Assembly: GCA_944372665.1 (NCBI GenBank)
Contig: CALVZV010000004.1
Location: 1 to 51,816, forward strand
DNA length: 51,816 nucleotides
Reading direction: 5' to 3'
Source: an uncultured Clostridia bacterium
GTDB lineage: Bacteria > Bacillota > Clostridia > Christensenellales > DTU072
Every line of letters starts with the position of its first letter. Within the stretch, counting starts at the first letter, position 1. Made by a program: the position numbers and the translations under genes. Below, piece by piece: positions 38,771-47,578 of this stretch. The notes beneath the pieces were generated by a model that was not told the origin of the DNA, searched no databases, and worked only from the letters and a program-made list of their open reading frames with translations.

Positions 38771-39768
38771 CAGACTCGGAGAAAGTATTGATAGCCGCGA
38801 TCGCCGCATTTTTTACGGGGATGCTGCTGGCGCCGTTCATCATAAAAGCCGCCGGCAGACTTAAAGCGGGGCAAAGCGTGCTGGTTTACGTGCATCAACA
38901 CGAAACCAAAGAAGGCACTCCCACCTTCGGAGGGCTGATATTCATTTTCGCCGCCACGGCGGTGTCAGCGGTATTCGGAGTGTTTTCCCGCGAACTGGGC
39001 AGGATGCTCATGCTGGTGTTTTTGGGATACGGTATAATAGGTTTTACGGACGATTTCATAAAAATAAAGCTGAAACGCAACAAAGGGCTTTCCGCCTGGC
39101 AGAAAATTGTCTTTCAGCTGGCGGCGGGCGCGATAGCGGCATGGTTTGCGTACGACAGCGAATATATCGGCAGCGCGGTTTCGCTGAATTTCGGGCTGGG
39201 TGAGGCGGACCTGGGGATATGGTATATACCTTTTGCGGCGGTCGTGTTCGTGGCGATGTCCAACGCCGTCAACCTTACCGACGGGCTGGACGCGCTTGCA
39301 GGCGGCACGGGAACCGTTTACGTGTCGTTTTTTACCGCGATAACCTTCGGATTGTATTATTCCGCGCGAGAGCTGGGCGACACTCTGTATGCCGCCGAAC
39401 TGGAATCGATGATGATAGCGCAGGCGGCTTTAGCAGGGGGACTGTTGGCGTTTCTGATATTCAACGCGCCCAAAGCCTGCGTTTTCATGGGCGACACCGG
39501 CTCCCTGGCGCTGGGAGCTTTTTTCGCCGCGGCGGCCTTATTTACCAAAAATCCGTTTATAGGCGCGCTTATAGGAATAACTTACGTATTGTCGTGCATA
39601 TCGGTAATTATACAGGTCGTCTCTTTCAAGCTCAGAAAAAAAAGAGTATTCCTGATGGCGCCGCTTCATCACCATCTGGAGCTGAAAGGGATGAACGAGT
39701 CCAAAATATCCGCCGTGTACGCAATCGTAACTTTTGTGGCAGGTCTGTTCGCGCTCACGGTACTGTAG
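38767..39768 (+). CDS. mraY: Phospho-N-acetylmuramoyl-pentapeptide-transferase MraY
   Basis: This 333-residue membrane enzyme has about ten helices and starts with GTG in a GTGA overlap with murE. Signature segments are HETKEGTPTFGGLIF, DDFIKI, NLTDGLDALAGGTG, MGDTGSLALG and APLHHHLELKGMNE. It transfers phospho-MurNAc-pentapeptide to undecaprenyl phosphate to give lipid I. Confidence 0.97.
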   Translation: MTDSEKVLIAAIAAFFTGMLLAPFIIKAAGRLKAGQSVLVYVHQHETKEGTPTFGGLIFIFAATAVSAVFGVFSRELGRMLMLVFLGYGIIGFTDDFIKIKLKRNKGLSAWQKIVFQLAAGAIAAWFAYDSEYIGSAVSLNFGLGEADLGIWYIPFAAVVFVAMSNAVNLTDGLDALAGGTGTVYVSFFTAITFGLYYSARELGDTLYAAELESMMIAQAALAGGLLAFLIFNAPKACVFMGDTGSLALGAFFAAAALFTKNPFIGALIGITYVLSCISVIIQVVSFKLRKKRVFLMAPLHHHLELKGMNESKISAVYAIVTFVAGLFALTVL

Positions 39769-39777
39769 CGAGGTGTT

Positions 39778-41064
39778 ATGAAAAACGCTCTGGTCATGGG
39801 AATGCGTCTAAGCGGAGTCGCTGCGGCGGCGTTGCTGGAAAAACAGGGTTATGCCGTCAGGCGTTACGACGACAGACTGGATATAGCCGACAACTGGGCA
39901 AAAGCGGGCGAGGCGGTTTACGAGAATCTGGATCTCGCCGTCGTCAGCCCCTCCGTGGAAAACACGCATCCCGTGCTGACAGGGCTGAAAAAGCGGGGTA
40001 TCCGAGTTATAAGCGAACTCGAGCTGGGGCAGAGCAGTCTAGACGGGGTCAAGGTGCTGGTGACCGGCACCAACGGCAAGACGACCAGCGTGGATATGCT
40101 GGACAAGGCGTTCAAAATAGCCGGGATAAAAGCGCGCACCATGGGCAACGTGGGATATCCCGTCAGCCAGGTGGTGCTGGACGGAATAAAATACGATTAC
40201 AACATCATCGAGGCGTCGAGCTTCCAACTGGAATATACATATACGCTTCGTCCCGCGTACGCCGCCTTTTTGAACATAGCGCCCGACCACATGGACAGAT
40301 ACTCCGATTTCGAGGAATATTTCGCCGCAAAATGCCGTCCGTTTCTGTGTCAGAGCGCAAACGATTACGCAGTCCTCAATTACGATTCGCCCAGGATACG
40401 CGAATTCGGCAAAAAGCTGGCAGCCAAAACGCTTTGGGTAAGCACCAAAGAGCAGCTTGGGGAATTTTACGTCAAAAACAACTATTTCTATATGCACGGG
40501 CAGCCGCTTATTTCGGTCAAGGAAAGCAGAGTAAGAGGCGAGCACAACCGTTTCAATATGCTGACGGTCATGAATATCGCTTCGCTTGCCGGCGCCAACG
40601 GGGAACAGCTTAAGCATTTCGTGCGCGAATACCGAACACTTCCGCACAGAATAGAATACATAGGTTGTTTCGGAGGCAAGCGCTATTATAACGATTCCAA
40701 GGGAACCAACATAGCCGCAACTCTGGGCGCGGTGGAATCCGTAGGCGGAAAAATAGGGCTGATAATGGGCGGATCGGACAAAAAAGAAGATTTCTGCGAT
40801 TTCTTCTTTAAAATTTCCAAAAGCGTCAAGTACGTCGTGGTGACGGGCGGTAACGCCGAAAAGATATACGGATCGGCAATGAAAATGGGCTTTACCGATA
40901 TAGAAATCGTGCCCGCGCTTTCCGACGCCGCCGAAAGGCTTAAAAGCATGCCGGGAGTGGATACCGTATTGTTTTCACCCGCGTCCGCAAGCTTCGACAG
41001 GTATTCGGGCTATCAGGAAAGAGGCGAAAATTTCAAAAACGTCGTCTACGCACTGAAACAGTAA
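39778..41064 (+). CDS. murD: UDP-N-acetylmuramoylalanine--D-glutamate ligase MurD
   Basis: This 428-residue Mur ligase has an N-terminal Rossmann-like UDP-binding domain (NALVMGMRLSGVAAAALLEK), ATP site VTGTNGKTTS (about 96-105), EASSFQLEYT, and NIAPDHMDRY. KRYYNDSKGTNIAAT and LFSPASASFDRYSGYQERGE close the protein and are typical of MurD. The last of these contains the Glu-binding region. Confidence 0.96.
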   Translation: MKNALVMGMRLSGVAAAALLEKQGYAVRRYDDRLDIADNWAKAGEAVYENLDLAVVSPSVENTHPVLTGLKKRGIRVISELELGQSSLDGVKVLVTGTNGKTTSVDMLDKAFKIAGIKARTMGNVGYPVSQVVLDGIKYDYNIIEASSFQLEYTYTLRPAYAAFLNIAPDHMDRYSDFEEYFAAKCRPFLCQSANDYAVLNYDSPRIREFGKKLAAKTLWVSTKEQLGEFYVKNNYFYMHGQPLISVKESRVRGEHNRFNMLTVMNIASLAGANGEQLKHFVREYRTLPHRIEYIGCFGGKRYYNDSKGTNIAATLGAVESVGGKIGLIMGGSDKKEDFCDFFFKISKSVKYVVVTGGNAEKIYGSAMKMGFTDIEIVPALSDAAERLKSMPGVDTVLFSPASASFDRYSGYQERGENFKNVVYALKQ

Positions 41065-41068
41065 CATT

Positions 41069-42229
41069 ATGAAAGGATTTTTGAAGACAAGCCCGGCAGT
41101 CGATCCCGTATCGGATAACTTATCGTTCGGTGCCGCTCCTTCGGCGGCGGATAAGCTCAGAAGGTACCGCCTTATGGTGCTGATACCTACGCTGATATTG
41201 TCCGCGTTCGGCATGCTGATGATATATTCGGCAAGCTCTTATTCCGCCTTTGTCGATTACGGCGACTCTCTTTTTTACGTTAAAAAACAGCTTCTGGGCT
41301 TTCTGCCGGGACTTGTTGCCATGTACGGCATGTACAGGCTGAAGCCCGGTTTCATAAAAAAAGCGGCTCCGTTTGCGTATGCGTTGTCGCTGGCGCTTCT
41401 GGCGGCGGTTTTCATTCCCGGAGTTGGGCAGACCAGCTACGGCGCGACAAGATGGATTAATCTGGGGTTCATAACCTTCCAGCCTTCCGAGCTTGCCAAA
41501 TTCGCGCTTATGCTTTTGCTGGCACGCCTTTATGCGGACAGACCGCCTTCGAAATTCAGGTATCTGATCGTACCGGCAATGTCGGTTCTGGCGGTATTGG
41601 CTCTGATAATGGCGGAACCGAATATGTCTATTACGCTGTCGGTCGCCGCCGCGGCGTTTTTGCTGACTTTTGCCGCGGGTCTTGACAGAAAATACATCAT
41701 AGCGGCGCTCGTAGCCGTGGCGGTGCTGCTGCCCGTGATGATCATGGCGGAACCGTATCGTGTCGGCAGAATGCTGGCGTTCCTGGATCCTTGGGAGAAT
41801 CCGCGCGCCGAAGGATATCAGCTTATCCAGTCGTATTACGCTCTGGGTTCGGGCGGATTTTTCGGAGTGGGGCTGTTTAACAGCAGACAGAAATATCTGT
41901 TTTTGCCTTTTGCCGAATCCGATTTCATATTTTCGGTCGTAGGCGAGGAACTGGGCGTCATAGGCTGTATAGCGGTACTGGCGGTTTATGCGGTCATGAT
42001 TTACGCGGGTATCAGGATAGCCGTCATGAATACCGACGCGTTCAGACGGCTGGCGGCGTTCGGGATAACCGCGGTTATAGCCGTGCAGACGCTTCTGAAC
42101 GTAGCCGTCGTGACGGGTTCGGTGCCGCCTACGGGAGTGCCGCTTCCGTACGTGTCGGCAGGAGGGACGTCGCTGATGGTATTTATGTGCGCGTCGGCTG
42201 CTTTGATGAGACTGGGAAAGCCGGATTGA
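41069..42229 (+). CDS. ftsW: Peptidoglycan glycosyltransferase FtsW (SEDS family)
   Basis: This 386-residue SEDS protein has about ten membrane helices after a cytoplasmic N-terminus. Typical phrases are MLMIYSASSYSAF, GATRWINLGFITFQPSELAK, VGEELGVIGCI, and PPTGVPLPYVSAGGTSLM. It polymerises lipid II at the septum together with FtsI. The adjacent murG expected in this cluster is missing; the next gene is murA after a 39-nt gap that holds a promoter. Confidence 0.95.
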   Translation: MKGFLKTSPAVDPVSDNLSFGAAPSAADKLRRYRLMVLIPTLILSAFGMLMIYSASSYSAFVDYGDSLFYVKKQLLGFLPGLVAMYGMYRLKPGFIKKAAPFAYALSLALLAAVFIPGVGQTSYGATRWINLGFITFQPSELAKFALMLLLARLYADRPPSKFRYLIVPAMSVLAVLALIMAEPNMSITLSVAAAAFLLTFAAGLDRKYIIAALVAVAVLLPVMIMAEPYRVGRMLAFLDPWENPRAEGYQLIQSYYALGSGGFFGVGLFNSRQKYLFLPFAESDFIFSVVGEELGVIGCIAVLAVYAVMIYAGIRIAVMNTDAFRRLAAFGITAVIAVQTLLNVAVVTGSVPPTGVPLPYVSAGGTSLMVFMCASAALMRLGKPD

Positions 42230-42233
42230 TTTT

Positions 42234-42263
42234 TTGGCTAAAACGCCGGAGAGCGCATACAAT
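42234..42263 (+). promoter_or_regulatory. Putative promoter placing the murA start near +1
   Basis: TTGGCT (42234-42239), an 18-nt spacer and TACAAT (42258-42263) are followed after 5 nt by the murA GTG at 42269. It could give a second, leaderless transcript within the dcw cluster. Confidence 0.5.
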
Positions 42264-42268
42264 GTACT

Positions 42269-43549
42269 GTGACACGATACATAATAAACAATTCGTCGGA
42301 TGCCTACGGTAAACCGATATATTTAAAAGGCAACATTACGGTACAGGGCGCGAAAAATTCGGCGTTGCCGCTGATTGCCGCCGCCGTATTGTCCGACAGC
42401 GAAGTGGAGTTGTACAACTGCCCCGAGATCGCCGACGTCGAAAACATGATGAAGATCTTTTCGTCGCTGGGCGGCAGAACCGAACGCATAGGCGACAACG
42501 TCAGGCTTAAAATGGAGGATATGCGTTCGCACGAGATAAAGTCGGAGCTTGCAGGGGAGCTGAGGAGTTCGGTATTCATGCTCGGCTCGGTTTTAGCAAG
42601 GGCGGGCGCTGCAAAAGTGGCGTATCCGGGCGGCTGCGACATCGGGCTGCGTCCGATAGACATCCATCTGAAGGCGCTGAGGGAAATGGGCGTAAGGATA
42701 CGCGAAGAATACGGGTATCTGCTGTGCGACGCGACCAACGCGCACGGCGCCGAAGTTACGCTGGATTATCCGTCCGTCGGAGCTACGGAAAACGTCATGT
42801 TGCTGGCGGCGGGCATAAGAGGCAGCACGGTGATACATAACGCTGCCAGGGAACCCGAAATAGAGGACCTCGGCAATTTTTTGTCAATGCTGGGCGCCGC
42901 GGTGGAAGGAGCGGGCACTCAGATCATAAAAATAGAGGGAACGGACAAAGCGCGCGGCGCGAAATTCAGAGTCATGCCCGACAGGATAGCGCTGGGTACA
43001 TATATGATCGCCGCCGCGGTATGCGGAGGAGAGGTGACGCTGAGCGCGGCGCGTCCCGAACACGTTTTCAGCCTGATAGGCAAACTGCGTGAAAGCGGCG
43101 CGGAAGTCGATTATAATTCCGATTCGGTATCCGTTCGCGCCGACGGGCGCCCGAAGGCCGTGGGAATAGTGGAAACGGGTACGTATCCGGGGTTTCCCAC
43201 CGACCTGCAGGCGCCGTTCTCGGTGCTTGCGGCTGTATCCGAAGGCAGCACCGTAATTGTCGAAAATATTTTCGAAACCCGATTTAAACATCTCGCGGAG
43301 TTGACAAAAATGGGCGTTTCGGTTAAAGTAAAAGGAAGAGTGGCGGTATTCGAAGGCGTCCGCACGCTTTCGGCGGCACAGGTCCAGGCAATGGATCTAA
43401 GAGGCGGCGCCGCATTGATGCTGGCAGGGCTGAAAGCGCGCGGGACCACCGTCGTCGAAAACGGCTTGCATATCGAAAGAGGCTACGCCGCACCCGAAAA
43501 GGTATTAAACGCGCTGGGCGCGTCGGTAACAAAGGTTCGGAATAAGTGA
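42269..43549 (+). CDS. murA: UDP-N-acetylglucosamine 1-carboxyvinyltransferase MurA
   Basis: This 426-residue EPSP-synthase-like enzyme carries the substrate Lys in VQGAKNSALPL (about 26) and the active-site Cys in PGGCDIGLRPIDIH (C123), so it should be fosfomycin-sensitive. YPSVGATENVML, GTYPGFPTDLQAP and RGGAALMLAGLKA are also typical. It makes the first committed peptidoglycan precursor. The GTG start has no ribosome site; the frame fits from GTG with the usual N-terminus. It ends in a GTGA overlap with ftsQ. Confidence 0.95.
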   Translation: MTRYIINNSSDAYGKPIYLKGNITVQGAKNSALPLIAAAVLSDSEVELYNCPEIADVENMMKIFSSLGGRTERIGDNVRLKMEDMRSHEIKSELAGELRSSVFMLGSVLARAGAAKVAYPGGCDIGLRPIDIHLKALREMGVRIREEYGYLLCDATNAHGAEVTLDYPSVGATENVMLLAAGIRGSTVIHNAAREPEIEDLGNFLSMLGAAVEGAGTQIIKIEGTDKARGAKFRVMPDRIALGTYMIAAAVCGGEVTLSAARPEHVFSLIGKLRESGAEVDYNSDSVSVRADGRPKAVGIVETGTYPGFPTDLQAPFSVLAAVSEGSTVIVENIFETRFKHLAELTKMGVSVKVKGRVAVFEGVRTLSAAQVQAMDLRGGAALMLAGLKARGTTVVENGLHIERGYAAPEKVLNALGASVTKVRNK

Positions 43550-44217
43550 AACTGAAGATAATTTCCATCGTGATAGGAGTGGTGCTGGTCGCTACCATCG
43601 CCGTGTTCGGAAACCTGTGCAGAGTCGGCGAGGTCAATCTCGTTTTCACGGAAAACTGCACCGACTCCGAGGCGGACGAGATCTATTCGGTGCTGGAAAT
43701 CGAAACGGGCGCGTCCATTCTCAGCGTCAACGAAAACGACTTTAAACGCAGGGTTTTGGCCGCTTTCCCGGACAGATCCGTATCCGTCATCGACGTTGTG
43801 CGCTCTTTTCCCAACAAAGTCACAGTATATCTGGATCTGAATTATCCGCTTTTCGCCGTTCCTCTGATGAACGGTACGGGCTATGCGCTTGCCGACAGGG
43901 ACTTTCAGCTGAACAAGACGACGGACGAGTCCTCGCTGGATAAATCTGAAATAGTGATAGTGCGCGGCGTCACCGTCGGCAACAGCTTCAATCTGCCCGT
44001 GTTCGGCATTATCCGCGACTTGGCTAAGGGGCTCAGAGCCGCGGGTCTGCCCGACGAAGCCATAGCGGCGTTATTGAAGGAAATATCTTTCGAAGGCGAC
44101 AGTATCGTGTGCACGACCAGAACGGGCGGAACGTTCAGTATAGCTTATCTCGACTCCGACGACGTGGCGGAGAGGACCGAGGCGGCGTATTACGAATATA
44201 TTTCCGCGTTAAACTAG
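43546..44217 (+). CDS. ftsQ: FtsQ/DivIB-like divisome protein
   Basis: This 223-residue protein starts with GTG in overlap with murA. A very short basic N-terminus precedes one membrane helix (about 4-22, IISIVIGVVLVATIAVFG). A POTRA-like domain follows (GEVNLVFTENCTDSEADEIY to VDVVRSFPNKVTVYLDLNYP), then a beta domain (LPVFGIIRDLAKGLRAAGLP). POTRA plus position between murA and ftsA identifies it as the FtsQ/DivIB partner of FtsL and DivIC. It is smaller than Bacillus DivIB and lacks its gamma tail. Confidence 0.82.
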   Translation: MKLKIISIVIGVVLVATIAVFGNLCRVGEVNLVFTENCTDSEADEIYSVLEIETGASILSVNENDFKRRVLAAFPDRSVSVIDVVRSFPNKVTVYLDLNYPLFAVPLMNGTGYALADRDFQLNKTTDESSLDKSEIVIVRGVTVGNSFNLPVFGIIRDLAKGLRAAGLPDEAIAALLKEISFEGDSIVCTTRTGGTFSIAYLDSDDVAERTEAAYYEYISALN

Positions 44218-44278
44218 ACATATTCGATTTTTTTATTATAAAAATTGTTCTAATTTATAATAATCCCCCAAAATACCG

Positions 44279-44307
44279 TTGACAACGCGCGTATTATTAT
44301 ATATAAT
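44279..44307 (+). promoter_or_regulatory. Perfect-consensus SigA promoter of the ftsA-ftsZ operon
   Basis: TTGACA (44279-44284), exactly 17 nt, and TATAAT (44302-44307) give a full match to the vegetative consensus in an AT-rich 138-nt gap. A further TATAAT occurs at 44315-44320. The leader has GGAAGGAG before the ftsA ATG. It should give strong, separate expression of ftsA and ftsZ. Confidence 0.88.
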
Positions 44308-44355
44308 TAATTATTATAATACAATATTGTATGCGGAAGGAGTCACCGTCCCGAT

Positions 44356-45531
44356 ATGACAAATAAAAAAGTTGCGGTTTTGGACATTACCAGCGACGTA
44401 ATAACGCTCGTGATGCAGGACAAAAAATTTGCCGACAGTTTCGCGTTCCATGCGTCCGCGAATTATTCCGGATATCAGGACGGGGAATTTTTGGATAAGA
44501 GCGAACTTATCGGCGCGGTGGAATCCCTGATAGAAAGTTGCACAAAAACGGCTTTTGCGGAGCCCGAGGAGATAATGGTGGGGGTGCCTGCCGAGTTCAC
44601 CTCGGTTTTTTGCAAGGAGATCGTCAAAAACTTCGGGGCGGTCAGAACGGTGACCGAAAAAGACGTGGACGAGATAATCGCCGGCGAGCCGCCGGAAGCC
44701 GAGCTCAAAACGGTAATTTCCGCGTCTCCGGTTTGGTTTACGCTGGATTCGGGCAACGCCGAGATCGTGCCCGTAGGCAAGCAGACAGCCAAGCTCACCT
44801 GCCAGATGTCCTATGTTTTCTGCGTCAATTCCTTTATCGCGTTATTCGATAAAATTTCCGAAATGACCGGCGTCAGGTTCGAATATGCTCCCGCGATGCT
44901 GGCGGAAGTCATGTATATAGTTCCCGAGGAAGCCAGGGATACGGGCGTACTGTTGGTGGACGCGGGCTATATGTCCACGGGCGTGGCTTACGCGTACGGC
45001 GACGGAATGCTGGGACAGACTTCGTTTTCGCTGGGGCGCGGGCATCTCGCCGGCGACCTTATGTTCGTTGACAAAATGCCTTTCGAAAACGCTGCCGCCG
45101 TGGTTGACAAGCTGAATTTCAACCTGCATCCCACGGGCGGCGAAAAATATTTCGTCAGCGTAGGCGGCGAAAGTTTCGATTACGACATAGTGCATACCAA
45201 CGACGTATGCTCCGCGAGGGTAGAGCAGATCGCCGAGGAAATTGTCGTTGCGGCTGCGTCGTTCCTGTTCAGACTGCCCTCAGATTACAAAATAATGCTT
45301 ACCGGCTCGTGTTTTCAGGGTATTCCCGGCGCCAAAGACATAGTCAGGCGCGTGACGGGACACGAAACCGAGATCGTCGGACCTGTGCTTAAACCTTTCG
45401 ATAAACCGCGTTTCGCGTCTTTGGCAGGTCTTATCGGCGTTCAACGCAAGAATCTGGAAAAAGCCGAACGCGAAAAATTCGGATTTATATATAAACTCAA
45501 AGAGAAACTCTTCAGGAGGACCAACAGATAA
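44356..45531 (+). CDS. ftsA: FtsA-like divisome protein with degenerate nucleotide-binding motifs
   Basis: This 391-residue actin-like protein lies directly before ftsZ. The C-terminal amphipathic helix (FIYKLKEKLFRRTNR) fits the FtsA membrane-targeting sequence that tethers FtsZ. The nucleotide site looks abnormal. Phosphate-1 reads VAVLDITSDVITLV instead of DIGTSK. Phosphate-2 reads LLVDAGYMSTGVAYAY instead of D(I/L)GGGTTD, and the adenosine motif reads IMLTGSCFQGIPG instead of LTGGGA. I infer a divergent FtsA that may not bind ATP normally. It overlaps ftsZ by 1 nt, so the pair is co-translated. Confidence 0.82.
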   Translation: MTNKKVAVLDITSDVITLVMQDKKFADSFAFHASANYSGYQDGEFLDKSELIGAVESLIESCTKTAFAEPEEIMVGVPAEFTSVFCKEIVKNFGAVRTVTEKDVDEIIAGEPPEAELKTVISASPVWFTLDSGNAEIVPVGKQTAKLTCQMSYVFCVNSFIALFDKISEMTGVRFEYAPAMLAEVMYIVPEEARDTGVLLVDAGYMSTGVAYAYGDGMLGQTSFSLGRGHLAGDLMFVDKMPFENAAAVVDKLNFNLHPTGGEKYFVSVGGESFDYDIVHTNDVCSARVEQIAEEIVVAAASFLFRLPSDYKIMLTGSCFQGIPGAKDIVRRVTGHETEIVGPVLKPFDKPRFASLAGLIGVQRKNLEKAEREKFGFIYKLKEKLFRRTNR

Positions 45532-46751
45532 TGAACGATAACTACGGAATGACCGACAATCTTGGACTTCCCACCGTACCCGGCGGATACGGTATGGCAA
45601 AGATAAAAGTGATAGGCGTGGGCGGAGGCGGCGGCAACGCCATCAACCGCATGATACTTGCCGGAGTGACCTCGTGCACGTTCGTGGCTGCCAACACCGA
45701 CATGCAGGCGTTGAACCTCAGCCGCGCGCAGTACAAAATCCAGCTCGGAGCCAACCTTACCAAAGGACTCGGCGCCGGCGCCGATCCCGAAATGGGCGCG
45801 AGAGCCGCAGAGGAATCCAAAGACGCCATCGCGGAAGTATTGAAAGACACCGATCTGTTGTTTATCGCGGCAGGCATGGGCGGCGGTACGGGTACGGGAG
45901 CCGCTCCCGTCATCGCAAAAATGGCAAAGGACCTCAATATTCTGACGATCGCGGTCGTTACGAAGCCTTTCGAAACCTTCGAGGGCAAGACGAGGATGGA
46001 AAATGCCAACGCCGGTATCGAAAAGCTGAAAGGCGTCGTGGACACCTTGCTTATCATTCCTAACGAAAAGATACAGCTTTACGTACCCAAGGGCACTCCG
46101 CTCGTTCAGGCTTTCAAGGTCGCCGACGACGTTCTGCGCCAGGGAATACAGGGAATAACCGACATAATCGTCACTCCGTCGCTTATAAACCTCGACTTTG
46201 CCGATATCAAGGCGATAATGAAAAACAAGGGCAACGCCCACATAGGCATCGGCAAAGGCAAGGGCGACAACCGCACTCTCGACGCCGTCAGACAGGCGGT
46301 GCAGTCGCCGCTGCTCGAAACCAACATTCAGGGCGCGACGGGACTTATCATCTACGTATCGGGCGGAACGGGTCTGACCATAGACGAGGTGCACGATTCC
46401 GTGTCGCTTGTAAAAGAGGTCGTCGACCCCAACGCGAAGATCATATTCGGAATGGGCATAGACGAGGAGCTTCAGGACGAAGTCATGATCACCATTATCG
46501 CTACGGGATTCGAACCGCAGCAGGAGAACAAGAACATTTACACTTCTCCGCGTCCCATGTTCACCGCCAGGAACGACAGAAATCCGCAGATGGATTCGAT
46601 GTACGGGTTCGGTTCGGAGGCGCTGTCCAGGGAAGAGCCGCGCCATGCCGTGCGCGAAGTCGCCGCCGACGAGATCCCGCCCATAAGGCAGGAGCCGCGC
46701 GACTCCAGGAACATACCTCCGTTTTTACAAAGGCTTAAGGATAAAAGATAA
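45531..46751 (+). CDS. ftsZ: Cell division GTPase FtsZ
   Basis: This 406-residue tubulin-like GTPase has VGGGGGNAINRM (about 28-39) and the tubulin signature GGGTGTGAAPVIAK (about 118-131). NADF-type residues are in the T7 loop NLDFADIKAIM. A variable linker ends in the conserved peptide RNIPPFLQRLKDKR that binds FtsA and other tethers. It polymerises at mid-cell into the Z ring. A terminator follows. Confidence 0.97.
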   Translation: MNDNYGMTDNLGLPTVPGGYGMAKIKVIGVGGGGGNAINRMILAGVTSCTFVAANTDMQALNLSRAQYKIQLGANLTKGLGAGADPEMGARAAEESKDAIAEVLKDTDLLFIAAGMGGGTGTGAAPVIAKMAKDLNILTIAVVTKPFETFEGKTRMENANAGIEKLKGVVDTLLIIPNEKIQLYVPKGTPLVQAFKVADDVLRQGIQGITDIIVTPSLINLDFADIKAIMKNKGNAHIGIGKGKGDNRTLDAVRQAVQSPLLETNIQGATGLIIYVSGGTGLTIDEVHDSVSLVKEVVDPNAKIIFGMGIDEELQDEVMITIIATGFEPQQENKNIYTSPRPMFTARNDRNPQMDSMYGFGSEALSREEPRHAVREVAADEIPPIRQEPRDSRNIPPFLQRLKDKR

Positions 46752-46784
46752 ATAGCCCGCCCTGTTATATAAGCACGACAAAAG

Positions 46785-46815
46785 AAGAGTTGAACGAAGC
46801 GTTCGGCTCTTTTTT
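46785..46815 (+). terminator. Terminator of the ftsA-ftsZ operon
   Basis: AAGAGTTGAAC and GTTCGGCTCTT form an 11-bp stem with two G-U pairs and a 5-nt loop, followed by TTTT. It lies just before spoIIGA, and its left arm contains the possible -35 hexamer of that gene. Confidence 0.8.
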
Positions 46816-46818
46816 ATT
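46790..46818 (+). promoter_or_regulatory. Possible promoter of spoIIGA embedded in the ftsZ terminator
   Basis: TTGAAC (46790-46795), a 17-nt spacer and TTTATT (46813-46818) are followed by 6 nt (GAAAAA) and the spoIIGA ATG. The -10 is weak, as expected for a promoter that needs an activator such as Spo0A; the geometry equals that at nadD, rqcH and lon. No clear Spo0A box (TGTCGAA) is visible. Confidence 0.4.
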
Positions 46819-46824
46819 GAAAAA

Positions 46825-47562
46825 ATGAGCGACGGAATACTGTTTGTTTTCGAAATATTCGTAATAGCGTACACTTTTGTTTTCGCCGCGGCTTCGTTTG
46901 CGGGCGGGATAGAATTATGGCGCGCCTTTGCCTGCGCGGCGCTTATAAGCGTTGCGTACATACGACCTGTGCCGGTGCTGAGCGAAGCGGTATTCTCCGT
47001 TTCGCTGGTTTCTGCGGCGCTGCTTATAGTCAAAAAAGAGCTGTCTTTTGGCGAATTTTGTACTGTTTCGGCAGGATTCGTATTCGTTTTGTTAAGTGCG
47101 GCGGGCACGGTGTATTTTCTGGAACGCTTCACTTCTGTTGAAGCGGAATGGTACGGCGTGGCGGCAGGGATATGCGCGGTTTCGGTGAGCGTCATGACGT
47201 CGATAGTCAAAAAAGCGCGCTCTTCGAAGCTGATATACGACGTGTTGATCGCCGACGCTTCGGGCAGGGAGCACCGCTTCAAGGGTTATCTGGATACCGG
47301 AAACGCTTTGTACGACAACGGCGAGGCGGTGATAGTCGTATCCCGTAAAGCCGCCGCAAAGCTGGGCGTTACCGCCGACGGGTATATGGCTGTCGACACG
47401 GTTTCGGGCATAGGCGTGCTGCCCAAAACCAGGCTGGAGTATAAGATATATTACGACAAAAACAGGCATAAGCTATACAGTACTCCCGCGCTTATATCCG
47501 ATAAAATGGGTAAGCGCGGATACGACGTGCTTATTCATAAGGATATGAAAACGAATATCTGA
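46825..47562 (+). CDS. spoIIGA: Sigma-E processing peptidase SpoIIGA
   Basis: This 245-residue membrane aspartyl protease has five hydrophobic segments in the first 125 residues. A cytoplasmic protease domain follows with catalytic D157 in [14 protein letters not shown], and the C-terminal phrase YDVLIHKDM is a counterpart of the DVIIH region in Bacillus. It cleaves pro-sigma-E at the septum when signalled by SpoIIR from the forespore. It is shorter than Bacillus SpoIIGA (309). There is no ribosome site before the ATG. It is directly followed by sigE, the universal order in spore formers. Confidence 0.92.
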   Translation: MSDGILFVFEIFVIAYTFVFAAASFAGGIELWRAFACAALISVAYIRPVPVLSEAVFSVSLVSAALLIVKKELSFGEFCTVSAGFVFVLLSAAGTVYFLERFTSVEAEWYGVAAGICAVSVSVMTSIVKKARSSKLIYDVLIADASGREHRFKGYLDTGNALYDNGEAVIVVSRKAAAKLGVTADGYMAVDTVSGIGVLPKTRLEYKIYYDKNRHKLYSTPALISDKMGKRGYDVLIHKDMKTNI

Positions 47563-47578
47563 AAGACCTGGAGGGCTG

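Noticed and set aside
46790-46805. Second LexA-like dyad near spoIIGA
   Set aside because: The GAAC/GTTC arms are 5 nt apart rather than 4 and are part of the ftsZ terminator stem.
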